Shown here one piece after another: positions 20,637 to 31,095 of a stretch of DNA of 55,835 bases (position 1 is the stretch's first letter; each line of letters opens with the position of its first letter). The position numbers were made by a program, and so were the translations under genes. Below the pieces are notes generated by a model, which was not told where the DNA came from, did no database searches, and saw only the letters and a program-made list of their open reading frames with translations. This DNA comes from Chara braunii (Eukaryota > Streptophyta > Charophyceae > Charales > Characeae): NCBI GenBank assembly GCA_003427395.1, contig BFEA01000067.1, positions 3,446,159 through 3,501,993 of the forward strand, written 5' to 3'.

Positions 20637-21600
20637 CAACGGGTAAAAAACAGCGCGTTCGCGTTCGTTTCACAGCAAAAATAGTGGCGGGGCCAAAGAA
20701 ATACATCTTCGTTGCGGCTTTACAGGTGCCGGTCGTTTCACAGCAAAAGTATTTGCGGGCGGGGTCCCACTTTCGTTGCAGAGATACATCTTTCGGAGCC
20801 CGACAACATTTCTATTGGGAAACTTCGAAAACGCTCTATTTCTGCAATTACCCCGTCTGTAATGATCATTCTGTGTGTGTAGGTGCGCGCGTGTTTGTGC
20901 GCGCTTACGCGTGTATGCTTGAACATTATTCTGCGTGTGTTCTGAAGTTGCTTAGTACAACTCGACAAGAGAAAAGGCTGACCGTGCTCTTGTGCGTGTG
21001 CATTTTTCAACATTGTTCTGTGTGCGTGTGCGTGCGCGTGTGCGTGTGCGTGTGCGTGTACGTGTGCGTGTGCGTGTTCTTGTGCGTGTGAGTTCGTGAG
21101 TGTGCGCGTGCGTGAGTGGTCTTCTTTTTTGTGTGTGTGTGTGTATTTTGGCGTGGAGAGGGGTGTGTGAACCTGTGTGCGTGTATTTTATTTCTGAACG
21201 TTGCTCCGTGTACGTGTGCGTGTGTTCTATTTCTGAACATTCTCCGTGTGCGTGTGCTTGTACGTGTGCGCGTGGGCGTTTTCGTGTGTGCGTGTGCGTG
21301 TGCGCGTGGGCGTTTGCGTGTGTGCGTGTGTGCGTGTGCGCGTGTGCTTGAATGCTTGAGTATGCGTGTGGGGGAGTGTTGGCGGGAAGAGGGCGGTGTG
21401 AATATTGTCGTGTGCGTCCCTACGTGTGTTTGGTTGGAATAACCGCTGTGGTGTGTTTTACGATCTTACGTTTCCATTGTTATATGCTGCGGTTTTGAGC
21501 TCTTGATCTTCTGATCCGTTGAACATGTACGTTTGTACTGTTTACAAACAACAATTCGATTTTTGTGTTGTTTGGCTCCGTGTTTTCTTGGGGGGGTAAC
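20637..21600. other. Degenerate GTGCGT-rich region
   Basis: Two partial repeats of CGTTTCACAGCAAAA (20667 and 20734). Then 20870-21400 is dominated by decayed (GTGCGT)n blocks separated by TTCTGAACATT-type phrases that recur about every 60-100 bp. No gene. Confidence 0.7.
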
Positions 21601-21607
21601 TTCAGTA

Positions 21608-21773
21608 GAGTCACAAAAACGAGTTATAATTGCACTATGGGGCAAGATGCAGTTCGCAGTTGGACTTCGGGGACCCTACCTGTCCAGAAAGCTGGGTTGT
21701 ATACATTGCCCGAACTGCAATTCGAAATTCCATCTTGGCCCATAGTGCAATTATAACTCATTTTTTGTGAGTC
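21608..21773. mobile_element. MITE with about 40-bp terminal inverted repeats
   Basis: The left end runs from GAGTCACAAAAACGAG through TTATAATTGCACTATGGG and GCAAGATG. The right end is its inverse with few mismatches (CATCTTGGCCCATAGTGC through TTTTTTGTGAGTC). Total 166 bp, no coding capacity. The exact target duplication is unclear because the outermost GAGTC/GACTC may be element or host. Confidence 0.85.
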
Positions 21774-22048
21774 GCGCGTAGTTTCCCCTTTTCTTTTTTA
21801 ACGGTTTGGCTGGCTCCGTGTTATGCTCCACCGACGGCGGTTTTCGGTGCGCCTAGACCGTTCAGCAGAGGGGTTCGCAAAGCGCGGGTGTCATGATGAC
21901 TTCTCGCTCTCTCTCTTGGGTGTCATGATTACCTCTCTCTCTCTCTCCCCGCCAATCTCCAAAAGTGAAAAAGACGAAAATAGCGAGTGTATTTCGCCAT
22001 CTTCTATGTCAAGATACGCCCTTCGCTTCACGAAATAGTCTCTCTCTC

Positions 22049-22065
22049 ATGCGCGCGCGCGCGCG

Positions 22066-22144
<79 letters not shown>

Positions 22145-22145
22145 N

Positions 22146-22205
<60 letters not shown>
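22049..22205. repeat. (CG)n then (GA)n microsatellite with one N
   Basis: About 15 CG dinucleotides run straight into about 60 GA dinucleotides, with an N at 22145. Confidence 0.97.
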
Positions 22206-22210
<5 letters not shown>

Positions 22211-22500
22211 CCTTTCTTCTTGTAGCCTATGGCCCAGGTGTCCTTTCTCCACTACTCACGGAAGGTGCAAAATGAGAATGAACCTTCTCCTACAACATGG
22301 GAAGATACACCGCCATGTTTTCCAGTCTTTTGTGCATATGGATAGTGCAGCGACGCACATGGTGCCGCTGGTGCTCGTCAGTCGTATAGAACTGACCGAT
22401 CTTCCCAGAAAAAAAAGGAAAAAAGGAACGTTAACGTATGTACTCCGTGGCCTGAGGTATGTTGTCATCGCTTGGCGCGATTTTTCTTTTGAACAATTTT

Positions 22501-22640
22501 AAGCTCAGTTGACAATTTGCATTCAGGAGGGCCTGGGTTCAATCCCCTCTGGCCTCACGTACGCCCCTGGGCATGCTTGGTGTTCTACCAGCTGGAGATG
22601 ACCCTTGGCCCTGGCAGGACCTTGGCGAATATTGTTGGTT
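22501..22640 (+). mobile_element. tRNA-derived SINE, copy S3 (truncated)
   Basis: Shares AGCTCAGTTG (A box), GGGTTCAATCCCCTCTGG (B box), GCCTCACGTACGCCCCTGG and GCATGCTTGG with S1 and S2. It is lost after about 140 bp. Confidence 0.75.
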
Positions 22641-22896
22641 GCTATGCAGAAATTATATTGGTCATTAGACACCACTAACGCGGGGTTGGAGGGGGGTAGG
22701 GGAAGTGCGTGTGACTGGCAAAAGGCCCAAAGATGCTCGTACTTGCATAGCTGGTTTCTCCATCGGCGATGCCTGATCACGCCGCATCACCGTGATGAGG
22801 GGCTGATACAAGCCTTGCTCTCGCACCACTGCTGTGGTGCCAACCTACCCTGTGGGCGGGGAAGAGTTCTAGGTTTGGTTGGTGTTCCCCCGGGTC

Positions 22897-23047
22897 CGGT
22901 CCCACCTGCGCCTTTCCGTTGTAGGAGGCTATCACGAAGGGACTGGCGGGTGTCTAGGGACCATAGATTGCCTCAATCTATGGTCCTTAGGGGGCCGCCA
23001 TTCTCTTCGTGGTAGCCTCCTGCAATGGAAAGGCGCAGGTGGGACCG
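22897..23047. mobile_element. Foldback element: 73-bp inverted arms with almost no loop
   Basis: The left arm CGGTCCCACCTGCGCCTTTC to GGACCATAGATTG is mirrored by the right arm CAATCTATGGTCC to GAAAGGCGCAGGTGGGACCG. There are about ten mismatches or bulges. Transcribed, it would form one long hairpin. It is most easily a MITE, with no coding capacity. Confidence 0.85.
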
Positions 23048-23444
23048 AGCCCCGTACTATACATGGAGTAGCGAGAGAAGAAAAGAGAAGGAAAAAAAAA
23101 CCTGCGTGCCCAGCTCAACTGGCGTACTTTCCCAAAAAAAAAAAAAAAAAAAAAAGAACTGGCGTGCTGTTCTTTCGCCTTTTACTTGTCGACTGTAACC
23201 GCGGCCCGAGTCTTGTGCTTGTGACTGTTGTCTCTGCAGAAGATCTGATTTTTCAAATAAGAGTTTTCCCCTGCGAATCGAAATGGGCTGTACGACTGTA
23301 CTTGAACAGGATCTGTTCTGTAGGGAAAAAAAAAAAAAAAAAAAAAAGGGCTCTGCGGACGATTGGCGTTTGTCGCCCTTTTGTCCCGTTATGCGCACAC
23401 TACAATCTGCTCTAGCTTGCACTTGCAGAGACGATTGGCTGCAG

Positions 23445-23673
23445 GGCCTGAATCTGGACGGGTCTTGCGCAGAGATGCAGAAAAGCAGAACGAGCGCGAT
23501 ATTCCGCACCTCTTGACAAACACGTCCAGATTCAGGCGTCAATTTTATTTGGTAGTGGGACCTCGCTCCTGATGCAAGTTTACATTTGCAAGGCAGATCC
23601 ATCGCGATATTCCGAACATCTCCACAGACCCGTCCAGATTCAGGCGTCAATTCTTTTTGCTAGTGGGACCTGG
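23445..23673. repeat. Mixed direct and inverted repeats around CCAGATTCAGGCGTCAATT
   Basis: Two direct units of about 72 bp (about 23490-23563 and 23602-23673) contain GCGATATTCCG, CGTCCAGATTCAGGCGTC and TAGTGGGACCT. A 20-bp exact inverse (GCCTGAATCTGGACGGGTCT) occurs at about 23446. A-runs lie at 23131-23155 and 23325-23347. Confidence 0.75.
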
Positions 23674-24097
23674 AAAAGCCCTAATGTCAGGATTTTGGCG
23701 GATGGCAAGTTGGACCTCACCCATCGTGCCCCTACAGGTTGTGACCGTTCCGTCCGCAAGATCAGCATCCTTGCCGTTGGGATGCCAGCTACAGGGCCTA
23801 CTGCAGCTCCACAGCACAATAAAAATTGACAAGTACTGGAGCGGGTCCTTATTTGGAGGAGCCGCGCGGTGGCGCACGTCGGCGGGGCCGTAGTACCCCC
23901 CCGGGATGCCGGCGACAGGTCTACTGATATTTGGGTGCACTCGCTACCTACAGATAGAACTTCGCTGGATGGAATGTACATGACGGAAATCCGACGTAGA
24001 TTCAGTCGCAGAAAATAAAAAATATAAAATGCAATTCCGCTCAGTTGAGAAGGTCCTGCCGATCTGTGCGCCTTTGTTGTGGGGTGTATCCAGCTTA

Positions 24098-24244
24098 GGG
24101 CCTCGCTCCACTGCATAACACTAGACGTGTATGTGGACAGTTAGAAGATCAGATACATTTGGACTGAGTCGACATTTCGAATGCATCGGACCATTAGTAG
24201 GCGTGAGATGAATGCAATGACTGTTGGGTAGCGGACCGAGGCCC
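24098..24244. mobile_element. PIF/Harbinger-type MITE M1, 147 bp, TTA target
   Basis: Left end TTA/GGGCCTCGCTCCACTG, right end CGGACCGAGGCCC/TTA. This gives terminal inverted repeats beginning GGGCCTCG and a 3-bp TTA target duplication (24095-24097, 24245-24247), the PIF/Harbinger signature. The interior has GTGGACAGTTAG, TTTGGACTGAG and ATCGGACCATT, variants of the family's repeated subterminal motif. Confidence 0.75.
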
Positions 24245-24808
24245 TTAGCTCCTTTATTTTCTTTCCTGTCCGGTCAGAATGTAGCTGAAAAAAGGGGAAA
24301 AAAAAGAATGTGGCTGGATGTCAGAATCAGAACATTGCAGACCTCAGCGACGGTCTTGTGGTATATCATCACCGAACTGACTGGCCGCAGTTCAGAGTTG
24401 TGAAGTCTTGTGTTCTGCCGGAAAAAAAAAAAAAAAAAAAAGAGTTGTTTATATTATCTGACTCAAGAGGTTCCAACGTAGGTCGTTTTGTCGACACTCC
24501 ATTGGCTGCGCTATCAGGCTGAGCTTGACACTACTCACAAGTACGCGTGGGAAGGCTGAGCTTTCTTCTTCCCCCTGGCGCACTCGGACTAGCTTTCTTC
24601 TTCCCCCTGGCCCAATCACACTACCCGTCGTCCCCCGAATAGAACGTACGGTCAATAGAGCTGTAGCTGTAGCTGGGCCGCCTTTCATGACACGCTCACA
24701 CTGCGTACCCAAAATCGTATTTTCGTAAAAAAATGGGATGCCCGATAGTGGCTGGACAGACTGCTTCCCCATTTCGCAACTGGATTTTGGGTCCTCTTGC
24801 TCCAGTCA

Positions 24809-25235
24809 GGGCCTCGCCACACTACTCCCTACTTGACCATTGTTGGGAGAGGAGCGTCTCCACACCAGCTCCCGAGTTCAACCTGTCAGATTGAATGGTA
24901 GAACTCGGGAGCTGTCAGAATGTGGCTACCGAGAGCACTCTGGAAATGGCTTGAGCCTCCGGCCTGTAAAAGGCCATTTTCGGGCGGCCTCTCACGGAGG
25001 CCTGTGCTTCGACTGGAGAACTCATGTGTAGACAAGCATTTTCCTCACAATTTTTGTCGCCACATGCTGGATAGTGCTGGACGGTCTCTGTCTGAAGTGC
25101 ACCTCATGGCCTCCAAATCAGAGAGCGCCCCAGGTCAGGAGTGCAATGTGGCGAAGCGCACTCCTGAATGGATTTTCGCGTTGTCGGACGTTCGGGAGTA
25201 CTCCCAAAAATCTTCTCGAAGTCGGGAGTAGGGTC
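24809..25235. mobile_element. GGGCCTCGCC-family element, ACTCCCGA-motif type (right end degraded)
   Basis: Left end TCA/GGGCCTCGCCACACTACT. The short motif CGGGAGT/ACTCCCGA occurs repeatedly inside: CACTACTCCCTAC, AGCTCCCGAGTTCAA, GAACTCGGGAGCTG, TCGGGAGTACTCCC, AGTCGGGAGTAG. The right GAGGCCC end is not recognisable. Confidence 0.55.
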
Positions 25236-25299
25236 ATGGTTCTCAGCCATTGTCATGTACTCAGTGCGACATGTAGGCAATCACTCAAATGTTCAGGGA

Positions 25300-25440
25300 C
25301 GCTGGACCCGATTTCCAGCAGGTGCTGCTCCCCACCAATAGATGGAGCCTCCCCCGTGATACTAGCGGTGTTTGCTCCTACCAGCACCCCTAGCATAGAA
25401 TCGGGTTGTTTCCTCTTGAAAAAAAAAAAAAAAAGTGTGG
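25300..25440 (+). repeat. GGGACGCTGG 3'-end module with A-tail (copy 2)
   Basis: GGGACGCTGGACCCGATTTC, then CAGCAGGTGCTGCTCCCCAC, CAATAGATGGAGC, a GTGTTTGCTCCTACCAGCACC stretch and an A-run at 25419-25434. It is one member of the dispersed module described under findings. Confidence 0.8.
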
Positions 25441-25581
25441 GGAGGCCCTCACACTGCAAGATCGGATTTCCTGGTAATATATCCGTCTTCAAATTTTTCT
25501 TTCCATTTCGGCAAGAAAGGTTACCGCAAATTCCCAACCCCCATGGCCCCTCAGGCCACTGACAAATGGAGTCATGGGTAA

Positions 25582-26215
25582 GGGCCTCGCCACACAGACT
25601 GTCGAAAACGGCATTTTCGACAGTTTTGCATTGCCACACCAACTTTCGAAAATTGGCTGCTAAAAAAACTTCGACAGGTGTCAGAATTTGACTACCGACA
25701 GTAGCCCGCGAGCATTCATTTCCTCCCGCCTGCAGCAGCCGAAAAATAGAAAGTGTCCCGCCCGCCTTTCGAAAAAAGCACGAGAATTTCCGTTGTCAGA
25801 GTGTCAAAGCTGACAGCCGTGCCCGCTTTGTCCCTTTGTGGTCGACAGATGTTGTCGAAAACGGCGTGGCGACCTCGGACATCCTGTTCCCGAAGGTCCC
25901 ACAAAGATGGCGAAGGGGGGGGGTTAACAACTTTCGACAGGTGGGATCCTTCGCCACACAGGGCATGTCAAAAGTCCGAGTCCATTTGCACCGGAAGACC
26001 AAACCTTGAGTTTCGACAGCCTGTGTGGCGAAAGGGGGGTAAACTGTCGACCGCCGAATTTCGAATTTTTTCTGACACCTGTAGAAACTTTTCGAGTTTC
26101 GACAGCCTGTGTGGGGAAATGAGATCCTGGTGTGACTATCCCTCGACACTATTTTTTTGGGATTGTGAGAATTATGCGGATTTGGTACCCCAGTGTGAGC
26201 GTGCCCTCGGTCCAG
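25582..26215. mobile_element. GGGCCTCGCC-family element, TTTCGACAG-motif type
   Basis: Left end TAA/GGGCCTCGCCACACAGACTG. The interior carries about ten copies of TTTCGACA or its inverse TGTCGAAA, several beside GCCACAC (for example AGTTTCGACAGCCTGTGTGG, twice). A decayed right end GTGTGAGCGTGCCC lies near 26212. Nested insertions of relatives are possible. Confidence 0.55.
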
Positions 26216-26284
26216 ACACAGGGATAATGATGGTATGTTTTATTAGGCGAAAGAGGGCCTCCATCATGGACGTATCCAAACCCA

Positions 26285-26545
26285 GGGCCTAGTTGCACTA
26301 CTTGCCATCAGCCACAGTCTGTGGAGGAGGTGTGGAGAGTGAAAATAACGAAAAATATGGTCTCGCTATGCTACTCTTCACTCTCCGCAAATTTGGGAGT
26401 TGCTGGAGAGAACTCTCCGAATTGGCGGTTTTGTGCTCATCACTGCACTTACTCTCCACTCACGCTCCGAAAAATGGCGGGATTTGGATAGTGAAGTGCA
26501 GTGTTTCAGAGAGTGGAGTTCAGATGGGCCTAGTCAGGTCCTGAG
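26285..26545. mobile_element. GGGCCTAG-ended family fragment, CTCTCCGAA-motif type
   Basis: Left end CCA/GGGCCTAGTTGCACTACT. The interior repeats ACTCTCCG and GGAGAGT many times (CACTCTCCGCAAATTTGGG, AACTCTCCGAATTGGCGG). The right end is not identified. The end at 39769 (minus) has the same GCCTAGCTGCACTACT start. Confidence 0.45.
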
Positions 26546-26759
26546 AAGTGTCCCGCGCGGTCTGGGGCAGAGAGTGTCACGAATGGCCGTGGATAGCCAT
26601 AGGATGGCATCTATCCATGGCGCTTTTATTTTTCCCAGCCAGTAGGTCGGGGGGAAGGGGGGAGGGGGAACACGCACGTGGGCAGGGGCCAGATGGAATC
26701 GGGAGGGGACGCCCCGGCAGGGGCGGAATGGAAACAGCCAATGCTCTCCCAGATTCTCC

Positions 26760-27165
26760 TGCTTCCTGGCGCTCTCCATAGCGCTCTCCATAGCACTTCT
26801 CCTGTAGCTCTTCTCCCATAGGAGTCTCCCTCGCTCTTCATAGCACTCCTCCTGCAGCTCTCCACCGTGTTCCTCCCATAGCTCTCCATAGCTCTTGTTT
26901 GCGCTTCTCCCGTAGCGCTCTCCATAGCTCTTCCCGGAATACTCCTTACCGTAGCTCAGGGTTCCCATTTCACCCCTTCCCATAGCGCTCGTTTTCGTAG
27001 TGCTGCTGCTGCTCCCCATAGTGCTGCTTCCTAGTGCCCCTTCCCGCAGTGCTGCTCCATAGTGCTCCTTCCCACATTGCTGCTCCCCATAGCGCAGCTT
27101 TGTGGTGCTCCTTCCTGTATTGCCCCTTTCCGTATCACCCCTTCCCGTAGTGCTCTCTTCTTCCA
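26760..27165. repeat. Degenerate minisatellite of GCTCTTCCCATAGC-type units
   Basis: About 25 imperfect units of 12-20 bp (GCTCTCCATAGC, CTTCTCCCGTAGC, GTGCTGCTCCCCATAG). The resulting open frame on minus (Tyr/Glu/Ser repeats) is a by-product of the array. Confidence 0.8.
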
Positions 27166-27439
27166 AATTTGCACGCGGATGGGATTACGGCGACAATCAT
27201 TCATAATCAGTCACCAAGGGTGCCCGCCTCAGTGTGAAATGGAACTGTGGGGGAGGGGGAGGGGGCCGGTGGGCGCGGAAGATGCATGGTCCGAGTGCAC
27301 AACAAAGCAATTAGTGGCCTGCGTATGGTTCCAGGTTGTAGGGGCAGATTCATTGTTTGTTTTTTTTTGTCCTGGCGTATGTAGTAGAGCGAGGCCCTCC
27401 CCCCTCCCTCCCGCGAGGGGGACTTCCTTTGGCCCCCCC

Positions 27440-27751
27440 ATTGGGGAACCTGGGACTCTCTCCACTCTCCGAGTAGGAAAATGCGCAGATAGCATGTGAC
27501 ACCAAGGCGTCAGTTTTGTGTCGGTCGAGGTTATAGGTGCACTCTCCGATTCGGAGCATTTTGGAGAGTTCCGTGGAGGTCCATCCGAAAAACTATTGTT
27601 GCAGGCCGGGCACTCTCCACCAGCAGAGAGTGCTCTTGGAAGGGGGGTTCTGACAGGTATCTGAGGGTTTTTGGGTGGTGGAATGGGATAGTTAGTGCAG
27701 CCATGGAAAACTCTCCGATTTTGGAGAGTGGAGAGTCGTGGAGCAAGACCC
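27440..27751. mobile_element. Family fragment, ACTCTCCGA-motif type, with right end
   Basis: Repeated ACTCTCCGA/GGAGAGT motifs (CACTCTCCGAGTAGG, CACTCTCCGATTCGGAGC, AACTCTCCGATTTTGGAG) lead to a right terminus GTGGAGCAAGACCC at 27751. This is the inverse of GGGTCTTGCTCCAC, a close variant of the family terminus. A separate right end (TAGAGCGAGGCCC) lies at 27397. Confidence 0.5.
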
Positions 27752-28539
27752 ATAGTGGTGCGAGTAGGCGTCACGGTTGCACTTAGGGCCTCGCCACACC
27801 ACTTTTGAAAACTCATTTTCAAGAGTTTGGTTGTTGCCGCATATCCTCTCGAAACCCTGGACCAAAAGAAAAATCAAGAGCTGTCAGAATTAGGGCCTCG
27901 CTCCACTATTGTCCGCTGTACAAATATGGACAGTTGCTCCACTTACTGTCCATTCACCAAGTGAGAGAGTGGTCAAATGGTAGTAAAAACCCAGATGGAC
28001 AATCGACTGTCCTCAATTTGTGAGACCTGGAGCCCAGATCAGCTGAGTGATTACGAACGCATGGCGGTTGGGGAGAGAGGACAAGGGGTGCTGATGTCAG
28101 CAAGGTGAGCGTTGAGTGGGCTGTTCCGCTTGGAGGGGGTGGAGCAGGAAGGCAGGGGGATCTTTGGCTCTGCGGGGGCATACTTTAGGGGGTACTGTAT
28201 GCGACGGGGGGAGCAGGAGGGGTATTCTGGGGGCTGTTCTGAACTGGGGTGGGGAGGTGACGGGGCGCCTCCCCGCGGAGGCAGTGAACAGACAGGGGGT
28301 TGTCTTTGCGGTAGAGGAGTAATCCCTTTGGTGCTTGTGACCCCTGTACATGTAACTGAGACCTTAAGAGGCACTTGACTTTCCATGGGGTTTTCCTTCT
28401 TCCCGTGGGAATAGCAGGCGCTGAACATAATGACCCTCATTTTGATTTCTGATTTCTGTTTTCCTAATTGAGAAATTCCTCCAAGGTTTTGGAGTTGAAG
28501 GCAGGGGGTAGTGGAGCTGTGATGGTGGGAGATGACGCA

Positions 28540-28870
28540 CTCTGCGGCGAAGGGGCTAGCCTGTAGGGTTGAATAGGGTACAACAGCGGTGAAGATGGTG
28601 GCTTCACCGTAGTAAGACTTGCCGGAGTAGGGTTGAGAAGGTTCTGTTGGGGGATATTTGCAAGATGAATGATGGGGTCTACAACTAGGGTGCTGGCTGG
28701 TAGCTTGATTAGTATTTGCCTTAGTCCAGTCCCGGTGGGTTGCGAATAAACGAGGCCAGAACGACGCTGGTCGGTGCTGGGGTTTGGTTGCGCTGACCTG
28801 TAACTCAAGCGGTATGAGGGCATGAGACCTGGTAGAGAGATCTGGGGAGTTGTCGAGGGTGGAAGGCACT
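28540..28870 (+). repeat. R-family repeat, partial copy
   Basis: Shares AGGGTACAACAGCGGTGAAG, ATGGTGGCTTC, GTAGTAAGACTTGCCGGAGT and CGACGCTGGTCGGTGCTGGG with the full copies at 29085 and 34917, but in a shuffled order. Confidence 0.65.
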
Positions 28871-29084
28871 CTAGTGTCTTTTCGTGAGCTCGTGCCTAGC
28901 CGATGCTGGCCGGAGCCGGGGCAGGTCGCTTTGTCCTGTGGCCTAGCAGGTGGGGGGTTTTCTGGGGTGGGTCGCCCAAAGGCTATAAAGTAGGAGGTTC
29001 CTTCGTTCTGAATGCTCCTTTGATCCAAGCTTTGGAGGCTACAATAATTTTTTAGTGCTCCTGTACACATTCATCTTTTTTAGC

Positions 29085-29705
29085 CGAAGCCGGGTAGTCT
29101 TAAGAATGTTTTAGGACTCTGGGGATTCCTAGCCACTTTGTCTTAGGTGGCTTCAATGCTGTTATACTCAGTAACCTGCGACTGTTCAATGCCAGACGAC
29201 GCTGGCCGGTGCTGGGGTGTTGCCCTGTAATCTGCTGATGCAGGAGCGTGAGGCCTGGTAGAGAGATCTGGGGATGCTTTGGGATGGGCATTTCATGGGA
29301 CGGCCAAGGGTTGCTGCTGGGACGACGCTGGTCGGAGCTGGGGTGAGTTGTGTTGCCCTGTAACCCAGCAGGATGTGGGGGCGTGAGGCCTGGAAGAGCT
29401 CGACAAGGAGTAAAACAGTGTTGGAGAGCTTTGGATGGGTTTGTTAGGGACTTCGAGGGTTTTGGAGCATTTGTAGGACCTATGCGGTCTATTCCCATCC
29501 TTTCTGTATTGCTTAGACGTTTTCTCAAGAGATAAAGGTGAGTGGGAGAAGGAGAAGGTGGGATATCACGCATCCTACTAGTAAGGGGGCTAGCTGGTAG
29601 GATGGGAATAGGGTACAACAGCAGCGGAGATGGTGGCTCTGCTGCAGTAAGTCTTGCCGGAGTGGGGTACAGGGGATTGATTGGGGATGTCTGAGTCGTT
29701 TTCTG
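29085..29705 (+). repeat. R-family repeat, copy R1
   Basis: Starts GCCGAAGCCGGGTAGTCTTA. It contains two diverged subunits of about 127 bp starting ACGACGCTGGYCGGWGCTGG and a spacer with GGTCTATTCCCATCCTTTCT. It ends with a block AGATGGTGGCTCTGCTGCAG and TAAGTCTTGCCGGAGT. It aligns along its length with 34917-35515 and, inverted, with 55230-55620. Confidence 0.8.
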
Positions 29706-29764
29706 AATTGTGCATATGTTTTTGTTTCTTAGCCATATTTCCAAACTATCTGCTAAATTTTCAT

Positions 29765-29836
29765 ATGGGACGCTGGGCCCGGTTCCCACCACGTGCTGCT
29801 CCGGACTTGTGTTAAAAAAAAAAAAAAAAACAGGGA
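29765..29836 (+). repeat. GGGACGCTGG 3'-end module with A-tail (copy 3)
   Basis: TATGGGACGCTGGGCCCGGT, TCCCACCACGTGCTGCTCC, then GTGTT and a run of 16 A. Confidence 0.8.
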
Positions 29837-30296
29837 GAATAACAGTTTTGTGGGCTATATGGTGGCGCCGTTGCACAATGGAAATGGAAGGTAGTCGACA
29901 GGATGGACCGGAGTTTCTTGACTCGATCAGGCAACACATCCAGACTGAAATAACAATACAATGTGACCAGATAAAAGAGAAGCTCACATTTCTCAACTCC
30001 AAAAAGGAAATCCAAACATCTATCTGAAACTTCAGTAAAGATTGGCTGGGGGGGGAACAAGGGGACAGAATGGCGACAGTGCTATGGAAAAGGGGGATGG
30101 GGGAGGGAAAGGGAAGGGGGGAGGAACAGGAAATGTTGGTTAGAGACTACACCCTCTCCTTTCATGACTGGACTCTCTCAGACCCATCTGTCCCCCTGAG
30201 ACCCCTCTCAAACTTCCCAGACCTCTTCCCTCCCTCCCCTCTTTCTGTAGTGGGATTGTCACGGTATGGGGGAGATGGTGAGTGAGAAAAATGGAA

Positions 30297-30360
30297 AGCG
30301 CTGCCAATAGATGGAGCCTCTCCCCAGGTGCTAGTGGTGTTTGCTCTTATCAGCACCACA
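30297..30360 (+). repeat. GGGACGCTGG module, downstream half only
   Basis: GCCAATAGATGGAGCCTCTC, then GGTGCTAGTGGTGTTTGCTC and TTATCAGCACC, matching 25337-25390. Confidence 0.7.
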
Positions 30361-30871
30361 TTTCACGGTTTTAAGAATGGTGTGGCGAGGCCCTTACTCA
30401 CCACGATCGAGGTTCAACAAAAAAGTTAAACCACCAGTACTTGGCCCATACATTGGTCGTGGGCCTTACGCAACCACCAGTCCCCCAGTGGGTCGTAGGC
30501 CCCCTCTGGGGAGGAACTGATGCAAATGCGTATGGCCCCGCGCGGTGCACCGATTCAGCCACTGCGTTAATGGCCTAAAAACGTGGAGGTACGCGCCGCA
30601 ACTTTCGTGTGTCGGGGAAGGCGCGGTAGTGCAATGGAGGAGGAAGTTGTTGGGCCCAAGCAAAATTGAAAATGGACTGCACGCTGTCCGCTTGGTTTGT
30701 ACCGTGCATGGAAACACATGCATGGAAAGAAAACAACAAAATGAGGGAAGTTCTGGGAGAAAAGAAGAAAAACAAAGTTGTACGCGCCACTTGGATTGCA
30801 AGCGAAGTTAGAAAATGCCTTTCAGTGTTGCCAGAGCCCGCTGTATAACGCCTGGCAAGTGGGCTGATAAA

Positions 30872-31095
30872 GGGCCTTGCTCCACTATTCCTCAGGATTA
30901 AGGACTGCTAAGCACTGAAAATGTATCTTGCCATGTTCCAGAGGAGGATGAGTCTCACTTTGCACCTTTGGAGAGTTGCCCTTGCTTCACTGCTCTCCAA
31001 ATATACATGTGGGGAGCAGTGGAGCTCTTCCTTCTTCCCGCCGTGAGAGGTGGGCCTCTGGGGCTCTCCACACAGGGAGGAAAACGAAATGAAAC
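30872..31095. mobile_element. GGGCCTTGCTCCACTA-ended fragment, CTCTCCAAA-motif type
   Basis: Left end AAA/GGGCCTTGCTCCACTATT. The interior matches 39010-39240 (TGTTCCAGMGGAVRATGMG; CCMTGAGAGGYGGGCCTCTG). Motif copies include TTTGGAGAGTTGCCC and GCTCTCCAAATATAC. Confidence 0.55.

Larger units (their letters stand above)
27786..30393. mobile_element. Candidate 2.6-kb PIF/Harbinger-type element with nested repeats
   Basis: Left end TTA/GGGCCTCGCCACACCACTTT (27783-27785 is TTA), right end GGTGTGGCGAGGCCC/TTA (30394-30396 is TTA). The first 16 bases of the terminal repeat match exactly. The contents include a second family left end at 27893, two blocks of the 127-bp-subunit repeat and an A-tailed module, but no transposase. 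It is either a large non-autonomous element filled with insertions or two unrelated ends that happen to face each other. Confidence 0.45.

Noticed and set aside
20134-20706. His/Thr or Cys/Val frames over the (GT)n tract
   Set aside because: Pure repeat translation; it only extends the possible exon at 19156-20382 past its donor-like end.
26534-27166. 210-codon minus frame rich in Tyr-Gly-Glu and Ser
   Set aside because: Produced by the degenerate GCTCTTCCCATAGC repeat.
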